From: JAVBQJ01 sp031549115 | GTDB lineage: Bacteria; Verrucomicrobiota; Lentisphaeria; Victivallales; Victivallaceae | Reading direction: 5' to 3' | Length of the DNA stretch: 33,733 bases | Assembly: GCA_031549115.1 (NCBI GenBank) | Contig: JAVBQJ010000104.1 | Coordinates: forward strand, 1-33,733 | Part shown: positions 26,447-33,724 of the stretch, piece after piece | Numbering within the stretch: the first letter of the stretch is position 1 | How the letters are laid out: each line of letters begins with the position of its first letter | Translations under genes and position numbers: made by a program | Notes under the pieces: generated by a model | Databases searched by the model: none | The model's input: only the letters and a program-made list of their open reading frames with translations | Told to the model about the DNA's origin: nothing

Positions 26447-27937
26447 ATGCTGTCCGGCCGGCACATCCTCCCCGTATTTGCCGTTTTGCTGCTGCTCGGC
26501 TGCGGTTGTTCGTCGATCATCGACGCGCACAAGCAGAAGGAGAAGCTGATGGCCGGCTATATGGCCGGCAACGCCGAATATACCGCAACCATGATCGCGG
26601 AAAAGGTCGAATCGGCCCGCGATTCCGGTGACGAGGTGATGTGGCAGCTGGAGTCCGGTTCGATGCATTTTTACGGCCGCCGCTACGCCGAAGCGCTACA
26701 GGCTTTCGAGCGGGCGGAGGCGCGGATGGCCGAATACGACCGGCGCGCGGTGATTTCCGCCCGCGATGTCGGCGCGGAGGCGGGTGCGACGCTGACGAAC
26801 CTGAATGCGCTGCCGTATCGCGGCTGGAACCGCGACCGGATCATGCTGCCGTTTTACAAATCGCTGGCCTATCTGGGCCAGGGGAACACCGAGGGGTTCC
26901 GGGTCGAAGCCAAACGGCTCCGGGAGGCGCAGGAGCGGGTGGCGGCGGAATTTCAAAGCACGTTGGATGCCGAAGCCGCGGAGGTCGAAGCGCAGAATGC
27001 CCGGACCCGGAAGACGCTGAGCGGTGTGAGCAACAGTTACGGCGCAGGCAACGTGTCGGCGGAGGCGCTGCAAAAGGACCCGCAGTTGGCCGATCCGTTG
27101 GCGCGCACCGAGATGGCGGCGCGTTCCGGTTACGGCGGATTTCTCAATCCGGTGGCGATTTATCTGTCCGGTTTCAGCTTCGCCCGCGACGGCGACTGGG
27201 AAAATGCGCTGATCGACTTTCAGCGGCTGTTTGAAATCCGGCCCAACCATCCGTTGTGGCCGCGCTATTATGTGACCGCGTTGAAACATGCCGGGCGGGC
27301 GATTCCCGAGGAGGTGCGGGAGGTGGCGCCATTCGAAGAGCCGTTGGGGCGCGACACGGTGGTGGTGATTATCGGCAACGGGCGCGGGCCGGCATTCCGG
27401 CAGATGGTGATTCATCTGGTACTGCCGTATGTCGGGTATACGGGTTTCGCTTTTCCGCTCTGTGAATATTATCCGGCGGCGGTATCGCAGTTTCAGATCA
27501 CGGCGGGGGGAAAAACGTACCGGCCGGAGGTGGCGGCGGATATGGACGGGATACTGTCGCAGGAGTATACCGAGCGTCTTCCGGGGATGATTATGCGGAC
27601 GGCGGTGAGTTATCTGGCGAAGGAGGCGGCGGCGTTGGCGGCGACGCAGCTGGCGAAGCAGTCGGACAATGACTGGGCGGTGCTGCTGGCATATCTGGGG
27701 ACGGGGGTGTATAAATACTTGTTCAATACGGCGGATACGCGGACGTGGGAGCTGTTGCCGAAGGAGTTTCGGGTGGCGCAGCTGCCGATGCCGGAAAACC
27801 GGCGCCTGACGATTGCGGCGCCGGGCTTGGCGAATGCGCTGGAGATACCGCTGCCGCGGGACGCGAACACGGCGATCGTGTACGTGAACATCCCCGCCGC
27901 CGCCGCAGTAACCTGGCAAGTCCTCCCACTAAAATAA
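26447..27937 (+). CDS. COG3014-like lipoprotein with TPR-like region
   Basis: A 496-residue lipoprotein. The lipobox LLGC has its cysteine at 19 (a second Cys at 21). Residues about 40-270 contain helical repeats of TPR type (ALQAFERAEARMAEYD, then WENALIDFQRLFEIRPNHPL). The C-terminal part (about 295-496) is less familiar. It resembles the COG3014 group, which in Gammaproteobacteria lies beside YcfL and LpoB genes; the same neighbours occur here. The ATG follows the previous TAG stop with no gap, so it is cotranslated. An outer-membrane role is inferred. Confidence 0.72.
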   Translation: MLSGRHILPVFAVLLLLGCGCSSIIDAHKQKEKLMAGYMAGNAEYTATMIAEKVESARDSGDEVMWQLESGSMHFYGRRYAEALQAFERAEARMAEYDRRAVISARDVGAEAGATLTNLNALPYRGWNRDRIMLPFYKSLAYLGQGNTEGFRVEAKRLREAQERVAAEFQSTLDAEAAEVEAQNARTRKTLSGVSNSYGAGNVSAEALQKDPQLADPLARTEMAARSGYGGFLNPVAIYLSGFSFARDGDWENALIDFQRLFEIRPNHPLWPRYYVTALKHAGRAIPEEVREVAPFEEPLGRDTVVVIIGNGRGPAFRQMVIHLVLPYVGYTGFAFPLCEYYPAAVSQFQITAGGKTYRPEVAADMDGILSQEYTERLPGMIMRTAVSYLAKEAAALAATQLAKQSDNDWAVLLAYLGTGVYKYLFNTADTRTWELLPKEFRVAQLPMPENRRLTIAAPGLANALEIPLPRDANTAIVYVNIPAAAAVTWQVLPLK

Positions 27938-28248
27938 AAAATTAAAAAAAGAAAATTAAAAATAGAGCCGCGAAGCGGCGGTTCTGCACTCCGTCATACG
28001 GAGGCGCGGTCCAGCGCGCGAATAGCGCTGGTCGCCCCAGGCGCGCAGCGCCTCGAAAGGGGCGAAAGTAAAGTAAGCGAGCCGGGAGGCGAGCGCTTCG
28101 ACCCGAGGTAGCGATGGTGGAGATCGGATTGGAAGCGTGAGCGACAATCCGATCTCCACATGGAGCGAACGAGGCGCCGCACCAGCGGCGAAAATAGGCC
28201 GTTAATACAGCTTTCACATAGCAAATAAACCCGAAGGAGGAACAGAAC
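27938..28248. other. Intergenic region between COG3014-like and YcfL-like genes
   Basis: A 311-base gene-free region. It holds a short A/T-rich stretch after the upstream stop, repeat copy B, and then about 50 bases with GAAGGAGG before the next ATG. No convincing promoter was found between the repeat and that ATG. Confidence 0.6.
27961..28197 (-). repeat. Dispersed multi-hairpin element, copy B
   Basis: Read on the minus strand it starts CTATTTTCGCCGC and ends GCGGCTCTATT, followed by a T-rich tract that reaches to within a few bases of the upstream gene's stop. The strongest stem is a perfect 15-bp pair, 28117-28131 with 28145-28159, around a 13-base loop. Another is CCAGCGC (28011-28017) with GCGCTGG (28025-28031). 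Short open frames across it are not consistent among copies and are not called. Confidence 0.87.
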
Positions 28249-28707
28249 ATGAATCGAAATTGGCTTATGGCGACGGCGGCGGGGGCGTTTCTGCTGCTTG
28301 CGGGGTGTCAGAACACGGTCAACTCGGTGGAGAACGCCGACAAGAATATGACGCCGACGACAATCAGCGATCACCGCTTCTCCACCGACGGCTTTCTGCG
28401 CGACCGCCTGAAACTGGTTCAGGTGGACGTGACCGAAAGCGCCGCCGGCCTGATGCAGGTACAGGTGACCGCAATGAATGCGCGCGTCGGCTTTTTCAGC
28501 GAATTGTGGAGTTCGATGACCAACGAAACCACATATGAAATCGAATACAAGTTCACCTGGCTGAACCTGGCCGGCATGGCGATGCCGACAGCGACCGCGG
28601 GGTGGAAACGCAAGAGCATCCAGCCCGGGGAAACCGTCTACTTCCAGGCCGTCGCGCCGAGCCCGGACTGCAAGGATTTCATGCTGAATCTCCGCGAGGC
28701 CAACTAA
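28249..28707 (+). CDS. YcfL-like lipoprotein (DUF1425)
   Basis: A 152-residue lipoprotein with lipobox LAGC at Cys20. The mature region has the YcfL/DUF1425 pattern: a strand-rich stretch RLKLVQVDVTE, then LMQVQVTAMNARVGFFSELW, YEIEYKFTWLNLAGMAM, and IQPGETVYFQAVAPSPD. GAAGGAGG precedes the ATG. In Enterobacteria the family lies next to lpoB, and here an LpoB-like gene follows after 37 bases. The function is unknown, but it is an outer-membrane lipoprotein by its signal. Confidence 0.85.
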   Translation: MNRNWLMATAAGAFLLLAGCQNTVNSVENADKNMTPTTISDHRFSTDGFLRDRLKLVQVDVTESAAGLMQVQVTAMNARVGFFSELWSSMTNETTYEIEYKFTWLNLAGMAMPTATAGWKRKSIQPGETVYFQAVAPSPDCKDFMLNLREAN

Positions 28708-28744
28708 AATTTTCACCATCAACCATACCATCAGGAAACCTGCC

Positions 28745-29389
28745 ATGAAAACTGTACTTACCCTTTCCGTCCTGGGCGCGGCGCTCTGCGCCCTCCTCGC
28801 CGGCTGCGGCTCCGGCACCGCCATCATCAACACCGGCGACACCAGCAAAAGCCGGGTCCGCTCGATGGACGGCGTCTCCTCGGTCGATTATGTCGAAGCC
28901 GTCGACGCCGGCGTCGACTCGCTGTTGACCAGCTCGGTCTACACCACCTATCTGGCCAAATACCGCCGCGACAAAGGTGACACCTATGCCCAGCCGCTGA
29001 TGGCGGTCGGCAAAATCAAAAACAACACCTCCAGCCATATCGACGCGGGCCTGTTGACCAACCGGATGAGCGAAGCCATCCTGAACTCCGGCCTCGCTCA
29101 GGTCTCCACCGCCGCCGGTGAAAACCGCGACGATGCCAACGCCGGCGTCCGCGACCTCGAATACGACGAAAACTTCAATCAGGACACCGTGATGCAGCGC
29201 GGTACGCTCGACAGCCCCGATCTGTCGCTCTCCGGCGAAATGATCAGCAAGAAAAATGTCGACGGCCGCGACTCCGAACTCACCATCATGTTCGTAATGA
29301 CCCTGACCGATCTGCGCAACGGCCGCATGGTCTGGACCAAAACATTCGAAGTCGGCCGCCAGGCCACCCGTTCTATTTTCGGGTCGTGA
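28745..29389 (+). CDS. LpoB-like penicillin-binding-protein activator lipoprotein
   Basis: A 214-residue lipoprotein, close to the length of E. coli LpoB. The lipobox LAGC has Cys21. The core LMAVGKIKNNTSSHIDAGLL, MSEAILNSGLAQVST and SGEMISKKNVDGRDSE segments match the LpoB family, and it ends with a VWTKTFEVGRQ-type strand. LpoB homologues stimulate bifunctional penicillin-binding proteins from the outer membrane. The partner is not in this window. AGGAAA lies 7 bases before the ATG. Confidence 0.85.
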   Translation: MKTVLTLSVLGAALCALLAGCGSGTAIINTGDTSKSRVRSMDGVSSVDYVEAVDAGVDSLLTSSVYTTYLAKYRRDKGDTYAQPLMAVGKIKNNTSSHIDAGLLTNRMSEAILNSGLAQVSTAAGENRDDANAGVRDLEYDENFNQDTVMQRGTLDSPDLSLSGEMISKKNVDGRDSELTIMFVMTLTDLRNGRMVWTKTFEVGRQATRSIFGS

Positions 29390-29737
29390 GCGGTTGTCGC
29401 GGGGGAGGGAGAAGGGCCCCCTTTTGAGGAAAGGGGCTTGCTTCTCCCTCCCCCGTACCCCCACCCTCATCCCCCTCAAACCTTTTTAACATAATTTTTT
29501 GCCTCGTTGGGCAAAAAATGAGAGTGACAAATTCCGGATAGACTATGAGCATATCCTCCAATCTTTGCAGCTCCGATTTATGATTTTGCGACAGCAAAAT
29601 CATAAATCGTGATACAAAAAGGTTTGAGGTGGATGAGAGAAGGGGTTTGGGGAAGAGGGAAGGCAGCCCCTTTCCTCAAAAGGGGGGCCTTCTCTTTTCC
29701 CCAAGACGCTTGCCTCAACAACAGAAAGGAAATTATC
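29390..29737. other. Gene-free region holding a large inverted repeat
   Basis: This 348-base region separates the LpoB-like gene from the next lipoprotein. It is nearly filled by the palindromic structure at 29402-29702. Open frames crossing it are composed of repeat sequence and are not called as genes. Confidence 0.7.
29402..29702. repeat. Large inverted-repeat element with two internal hairpins (MITE-like)
   Basis: The left arm (29402-29487) and the reverse complement of the right arm (29616-29702) are closely similar over about 86 bases, sharing for example CCCCCTTTTGAGGAAAGGGG and CCTCAAACCTTTTT. The 128-base centre holds two perfect hairpins. One is ATTTTTTGCC (29494-29503) with GGCAAAAAAT (29510-29519). 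The other is a 16-bp stem, 29574-29589 with 29594-29609, around GACA. No coding gene and no obvious target duplication were seen. Confidence 0.8.
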
Positions 29738-30451
29738 ATGCGGTTGTTTGTGTTGGGTTCGGCGGCGGTTTTGATGGCTGTCGCGGTCGGGTGCACCAAT
29801 GTGGCGGTGTTTGAATACGCGCAGAGTTCGGGCAATATGGTTCAGGTGGATCCGTTGCCGGCGCCGACGGCGACGGTGGCGGTGATGCCGTTCATCGACG
29901 CGCGGCCGTTTGAAAGCTCGGGGTCGCTGGCGTTGGGGTTGATTCCGTTGTTTCCGGGCGGCCGGTTGAATTATTCGCAGCCGGACAATGGCGACAACTT
30001 CGTTTCGCTCGGCCGTTATGACTTCGATCCGGCGAACGATCTGGCGCGGGCCGCGTATATGAGTTTGCGCAAATCCAATCTTTTTGCCGATGTGAAGCTG
30101 GCCAACCGCCGCGATCAGATCGGCGACGCCGATTACGTCTGGCAGGGAACGGTGACGAACACCGCGTATCACGGCACCATGCTGACCTATTGCATCACCT
30201 ATTTCGCCAGTCCGGTGCTGTGGCTGGTCGGCTGTCCGTCGGGGGTATCCACCAACGAGCTGGGCGTCAAGTTCGAATTGCTCGAACGCAAAAGCGGGAG
30301 AGCGGTCTGGAGTTACGAATTCAACGATTCGGATTACCTGACGCACTGGATCTACGCCCGGATCGGCGACGACACCAAAATGTACCCGGAGCTGATGAAA
30401 AAAGCGATGAATCAGGCTATCGTCAACCTCAATGGACAGCTTCCCCGGTAA
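29738..30451 (+). CDS. Lipoprotein of unknown function
   Basis: A 237-residue lipoprotein starting MRLFVLGSAAVLMAVAVGC, with the modified cysteine at 19 (lipobox AVGC, slightly unusual). The mature part begins with a TATVAVMPFIDARPF strand like that seen in CsgG/LpoB-type proteins, then an alpha/beta region ending in a helix (MYPELMKKAMNQAIVNL). A hydrophobic stretch lies mid-protein (about 150-170). I do not recognise the family. The start at 29738 has AAAGGAA upstream; a longer frame to 29609 runs through the inverted repeat and is rejected. The stop overlaps the convergent cupin gene by 23 bases. Confidence 0.75.
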   Translation: MRLFVLGSAAVLMAVAVGCTNVAVFEYAQSSGNMVQVDPLPAPTATVAVMPFIDARPFESSGSLALGLIPLFPGGRLNYSQPDNGDNFVSLGRYDFDPANDLARAAYMSLRKSNLFADVKLANRRDQIGDADYVWQGTVTNTAYHGTMLTYCITYFASPVLWLVGCPSGVSTNELGVKFELLERKSGRAVWSYEFNDSDYLTHWIYARIGDDTKMYPELMKKAMNQAIVNLNGQLPR

Positions 30452-30944
30452 CCGGGCGCCGTGCCAATTCCTCCGCAATGGCGTCGCGCCATTGCGGATA
30501 TTGCGCGGCGATTTCGTCATCGGAAGCGGCGGTGAAGTCTTCGTATTCGAACCCCGGATACACCGCGGCGCCGAAAAGCCCCCAGTCGCACTCCGGGCGG
30601 ATTCCCGGCTCCAGCCACGCGCTTTGCCATGAGCCGGCCGGAATGACGCTTTGCAGCACTGCCTCGGGGTATTCGGGCGGGCCGATCAATACGTGCTGCA
30701 GGCCACCCGTTTCCGAAAGGATCAGTTGCCGCGCCGGCGCTCCGGCGTGATAATACCAGATTTCGTCCGAGGCGACCCGGTGCCATAGCGAACGGTCGCA
30801 GCGGCGCAACAGGTAATAAATGCTGGTGCCGCAGCAGCGTCCGTTGACCGCCGCCAGGCCGGAGCGGTAGCATTCGTGAAAAAATCCGCCTTCGACGGAC
30901 AGCGGGCGCAGCGCGAACCGGGCAATGACAGCTTCGGCATTCAT
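30429..30944 (-). CDS. Cupin superfamily protein (DUF985)
   Basis: A 171-residue single-domain cupin. The family pattern is clear: GFFHECYRSG near residue 20, TSIYYLLRR, WHRVASDEIWYYHAGAP at about 55-70, GPPEYPEAVLQSVIPAGSWQSAW, and CDWGLFGAAVYPGFEYEDF near the end. The WHR-SDEIWYYH stretch would bind a metal. No reaction is established for the family. AAGG lies about 10 bases before ATG 30942-30944. It is convergent with, and overlaps, the lipoprotein gene. Confidence 0.88.
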   Translation of the reverse strand: MNAEAVIARFALRPLSVEGGFFHECYRSGLAAVNGRCCGTSIYYLLRRCDRSLWHRVASDEIWYYHAGAPARQLILSETGGLQHVLIGPPEYPEAVLQSVIPAGSWQSAWLEPGIRPECDWGLFGAAVYPGFEYEDFTAASDDEIAAQYPQWRDAIAEELARRPVTGEAVH

Positions 30945-30974
30945 GGTTTTCCATCCTTTCCTTTTGGGGATATA

Positions 30975-31003
30975 GATATACACTCGAAATGACCGAAAGG
31001 CAA
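30975..31003 (-). promoter_or_regulatory. Putative promoter for the cupin gene
   Basis: On the minus strand, TTGCCT (30998-31003) and TATATC (30975-30980) are 17 bases apart, about 30 bases before the ATG. The match is moderate. Confidence 0.4.
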
Positions 31004-31083
31004 GAAAATGTCGGAAAAAAATGCGGAATCCCGTGCTTGCCGCTTTTCAAAACCGACTTCCGATGCTACATTATAAAATGGCT

Positions 31084-31089
31084 TATAAT
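31084..31089 (+). promoter_or_regulatory. Possible -10 element upstream of yggL
   Basis: TATAAT lies 17 bases before the yggL ATG, which leaves little room for a leader. No good -35 was found at the usual distance, so the call is weak. Confidence 0.25.
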
Positions 31090-31106
31090 CCAAACAGGAG
31101 GTTTCG

Positions 31107-31406
31107 ATGAAAAAACGTTTGCGCAAGAAACTCGGACTCGGTGAATTCCGGGAACTTTGCTTTGATGTCAATTGCACGATCGGCGAAATGAGCGAAGAGG
31201 CCGAAGACGCCCTGTTCGATCAGGTGATCGAGGTGTTCGAAAAGAACGACATGTACTGCTACGGCTGCCTCGAAGAGTGCAAGCTGGAGCTGGTGGTCTC
31301 CACCGGTACGTTGGACAACGACAACGAAGCGCGCTACGAAGCGGCGAAGAAGGATCTGGCGGCGCTTGCCGGTCTCAATGATCTGGAGATCGGCGAACTG
31401 ATGTAA
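31107..31406 (+). CDS. yggL: YggL-type protein (DUF469)
   Basis: A 99-residue basic-then-acidic protein starting MKKRLRKKLGLGEFRELCFD, the YggL family signature. Members have been described as ribosome-associated. The rest includes GEMSEEAEDALFDQVIEVFE and a CYGCLEECKLELVV strand. AGGAGG lies 5 bases before the ATG. It appears monocistronic, followed by a strong terminator hairpin. Confidence 0.88.
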   Translation: MKKRLRKKLGLGEFRELCFDVNCTIGEMSEEAEDALFDQVIEVFEKNDMYCYGCLEECKLELVVSTGTLDNDNEARYEAAKKDLAALAGLNDLEIGELM

Positions 31407-31430
31407 TTTTTTTACATTCGTAAAACGCTT

Positions 31431-31463
31431 GCGGGCGGAAAGAAAATTCTTCTTTCCGCCCGC
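31431..31463. terminator. Bidirectional terminator between yggL and a pseudopilin gene
   Basis: A perfect 14-bp stem, GCGGGCGGAAAGAA (31431-31444) with TTCTTTCCGCCCGC (31450-31463), has a 5-base loop and A/T-rich flanks on both sides. Genes converge on it from both strands. Confidence 0.85.
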
Positions 31464-31482
31464 TTCATTTAGAAAATAACGC

Positions 31483-32172
31483 TTATAATGTCGGGTCGAT
31501 CTTGTCGGTGGCGCCGTTGAAGTCGGTACTGCGGAGGGTTTCGACGTGGCCGTCGGCAAAGCCGCCGGAGGAGCGCCCCGAGTAGGAGTCTTTGGCGCCG
31601 CCGTGCGGGAAGCCGGAGCCATTGTAGCCATCCCAGTGGGTGGCTTTGGAGTAGATTCGCTCACTGCCCATCCCCGCCGCGGTGTTGCAGTCGAGGAATA
31701 CGGTAAGACCGGACGGATTTTTCACCCCCGCCAATGTCGGTACCGCCAGGCCGGGCCAACTTGTGCCGCTCGGAAGCGTCATCAGGTACGCGTTCATCCA
31801 GTAGGCGACCTGGCTGTAACCGGGCCCCGGACTGGCGGCGAAAGTAGTCGGGCAATAGTACGGTGAAGCGGTCGCCACCGCATAGCCGAGCAGATCGATC
31901 GGGTCCGGCGTCTCCGGCATACCGGTCGAAACATAGGCATTCAGCTTCAACAACCACTTGTTGATGGTACTGTCGTAAGTCATGAAGCAGTCGGCGTTGT
32001 CATTGGCGTACATCACCGTGCCGGTGGTCAATTGTTTGACGTTGGAAACGCACTTGGCCTGCTGTGCTGCCAGACGCGCTTTGGACAAAGCCGGCAGCAG
32101 CATACTGGCGAGGATGGCTATGATCGCGATCACAACCAGGAGTTCTATCAAGGTGAAACGGTTATCTCTCAT
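31483..32172 (-). CDS. Type II pseudopilin-like protein
   Basis: A 229-residue protein whose leader MRDNR precedes FTLIELLVVIAIIAIL, again without Gly at -1. The first 35 residues are nearly identical to the other pseudopilin in this window, while the rest diverges. It keeps a terminal GGFADGH, but the His-to-DG spacing differs from the exact H-X9-DG form. GGAG lies about 9 bases before ATG 32170-32172. It follows a glycosidase-like gene by 23 bases, so the two probably form an operon. Function in secretion or surface assembly is inferred. Confidence 0.88.
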   Translation of the reverse strand: MRDNRFTLIELLVVIAIIAILASMLLPALSKARLAAQQAKCVSNVKQLTTGTVMYANDNADCFMTYDSTINKWLLKLNAYVSTGMPETPDPIDLLGYAVATASPYYCPTTFAASPGPGYSQVAYWMNAYLMTLPSGTSWPGLAVPTLAGVKNPSGLTVFLDCNTAAGMGSERIYSKATHWDGYNGSGFPHGGAKDSYSGRSSGGFADGHVETLRSTDFNGATDKIDPTL

Positions 32173-32195
32173 GGCGAAATTCTCCCTGCTTCGGT

Positions 32196-33401
32196 TCAAT
32201 TTTTGTTCAATAATCCATCAAGCGCGCTCCAGACCTCCGGAGCCGCGGGATTCGAAGTGATGTACAATGCCTCGTGGACCACGGCGAAATCGAACGTTTC
32301 CCGGCGGATGTTGTCCACATAACGCCGCACCCGTTCCGCGGAGCGCCCGTCCGGCATGCCGCCGTCGCCGGACAGAATGTCGTTGAGCCACAAGCCGAAA
32401 GGAACGCCGCCGGCGATGATGCCGGAGGACATATGGCGGGCGGTGGCGACGGCGCCGGGCGTCGTCGCCCAGTCGCTGGAGGTGATATAGCGGTCGATCA
32501 GCGCCTCTTTGACCAGCATCTCCTGATCCAACAGGAAGAAGTTGTCGGGGAAGTAGTCGCCGGGCAACAGGTTGGGGTGATGCGCCTCCAGCGTGACCGG
32601 AACGCCGGGGAAATGCTGCTTCACACCGCGCAGGAACTCTTCGACGCCCTCGCCGGCGATTCGGCGCAGCAGCTGGTAATCACACTCCGGTGTATCGAAA
32701 TATTCGACGTAGTTCTGCGCCACCTGCCCCAGTTGCCGTTCCGGCGGCACCGGCCGCGTTTCCAGCCAGCCGATCCGGCGCAAATCCACCCCGGTCCGGC
32801 GGAAGTACTCCTCCGCCACCGGCGGATTGAAGCCGAAAATCCGCATGCTTTCCGGGTACCCGACCCACGGCGAAAAATAACGGGCATGCGCCCGGCTGGC
32901 GCCGATGTACAGCTCGGAAAAGCCCAATTCCAGCAGGTCGGCGGCGCGTTCGAGGAAGTGTTCGCGCACCTCGGCGTAGGCGAAACACGGCATCCCGTCC
33001 AGCCGGTAGTTGCCGCAGCGGCTCTGCATGAAGTATTCGGGGTGTTCCCGGAAAAATGCGTTCCCGCCCCAGGGCGAAAAGCTTTCATCGAACAAACGCA
33101 GGTACGGCAGCAACCGCAAATTCCGCTCCCGCGCCAGCCGCAGCGCCAGCCGCAACGGATCGAATTCCGCCAGCCGCGCCACCAACCGGTCGGTATGCCG
33201 CGCACAGCAGCGATTGGAAAAGCGCCGGAACCGCCCGGAGTGATAGAGCGCCTCCCCCAACTGAAAGCAGTCGATCAACGCCCCCGCCCAACCGCGCTCC
33301 TGCATGGTGTCGAACAGTTGCTCCAACTGCTGTGCCGAACCGTCGCCGGCCCAGCATAAATCATGATAATCGATGTCGAGAAAAATCTCTTTCTTCCCCA
33401 T
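32196..33401 (-). CDS. Glycosidase-like TIM-barrel protein of unknown specificity
   Basis: A 401-residue protein without a signal peptide (MGKKEIFLDIDYHDLCWAGD). Its pattern fits an alpha/beta barrel: RNLRLLPYLRLFDESFSPWG, LGFSELYIGASRAHARYF, VPVTLEAHHPNLLPGDYF and SGIIAGGVPFGLWLNDIL. Acidic residues near the ends of several strands could be catalytic, but I cannot name the family or reaction. AAGGAAG precedes the ATG. It is followed by a pseudopilin gene. A cytoplasmic sugar-processing role is possible. Confidence 0.7.
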   Translation of the reverse strand: MGKKEIFLDIDYHDLCWAGDGSAQQLEQLFDTMQERGWAGALIDCFQLGEALYHSGRFRRFSNRCCARHTDRLVARLAEFDPLRLALRLARERNLRLLPYLRLFDESFSPWGGNAFFREHPEYFMQSRCGNYRLDGMPCFAYAEVREHFLERAADLLELGFSELYIGASRAHARYFSPWVGYPESMRIFGFNPPVAEEYFRRTGVDLRRIGWLETRPVPPERQLGQVAQNYVEYFDTPECDYQLLRRIAGEGVEEFLRGVKQHFPGVPVTLEAHHPNLLPGDYFPDNFFLLDQEMLVKEALIDRYITSSDWATTPGAVATARHMSSGIIAGGVPFGLWLNDILSGDGGMPDGRSAERVRRYVDNIRRETFDFAVVHEALYITSNPAAPEVWSALDGLLNKN

Positions 33402-33455
33402 AGCTTCCTTCTTTCGCTGTTTATCGCGCTGTGCATCTCAAAAATATAGTTTGTT

Positions 33456-33507
33456 GTTCGCCGCCGGTGCGGCGTTCTGTCGCCTATTGTTCGCCGCCGG
33501 TGCGGCG
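33456..33507 (+). repeat. Tandem duplication of the element's first hairpin unit
   Basis: The 19-base unit GTTCGCCGCCGGTGCGGCG occurs at 33456-33474 and again at 33489-33507, a 33-base period. The second unit is the normal start of repeat copy C. Only this copy carries the extra unit. Confidence 0.8.
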
Positions 33508-33724
33508 CCTCGTTCGCTCCGTGTGTAGATTGGATTGTCGCTCACGCTGCCAATCCGATCTACACCATCGCTACCTCAGGTGGCTTCCGCTCGCCAGCTG
33601 GCTCGCTTGCTGTACGTTTCGCCTCTTTCAGGCACCTGCGGCGCCATCGGCGACCAGCGCTGTTCGCGCGCTGGACCGCGCCTCCGTATGACGGAGTGCA
33701 AACCGCCGCTTCGCGGCTCTATTT
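33484..33724 (+). repeat. Dispersed multi-hairpin element, copy C
   Basis: It shares the boundaries CTATTGTTCGCCGC and GCGGCTCTATTT with copy A. Stems: CGCCGC (33492-33497) with GCGGCG (33502-33507); a 15-bp stem with one G-U pair, 33523-33537 with 33551-33565; CCAGCGC (33654-33660) with GCGCTGG (33668-33674); CTCCG (33682-33686) with CGGAG (33692-33696); and the final GCCGC/GCGGC hairpin before T-rich sequence at the window edge. No gene is called from 33402 to the end. Confidence 0.87.

Noticed and set aside
27942..28250. Small open frames across repeat copies, for example also 33431-33691
   Set aside because: Similar peptides appear only because the DNA repeats; frames shift or break between copies, and the differences preserve pairing instead of protein.
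29609..29737. N-terminal extension of the last lipoprotein
   Set aside because: The extension is inverted-repeat sequence; the ATG at 29738 starts a normal lipoprotein signal with a ribosome-binding site.
33456..33507. CRISPR-like repeat
   Set aside because: Only two units, self-complementary throughout, no unique spacers of constant length and no cas genes.
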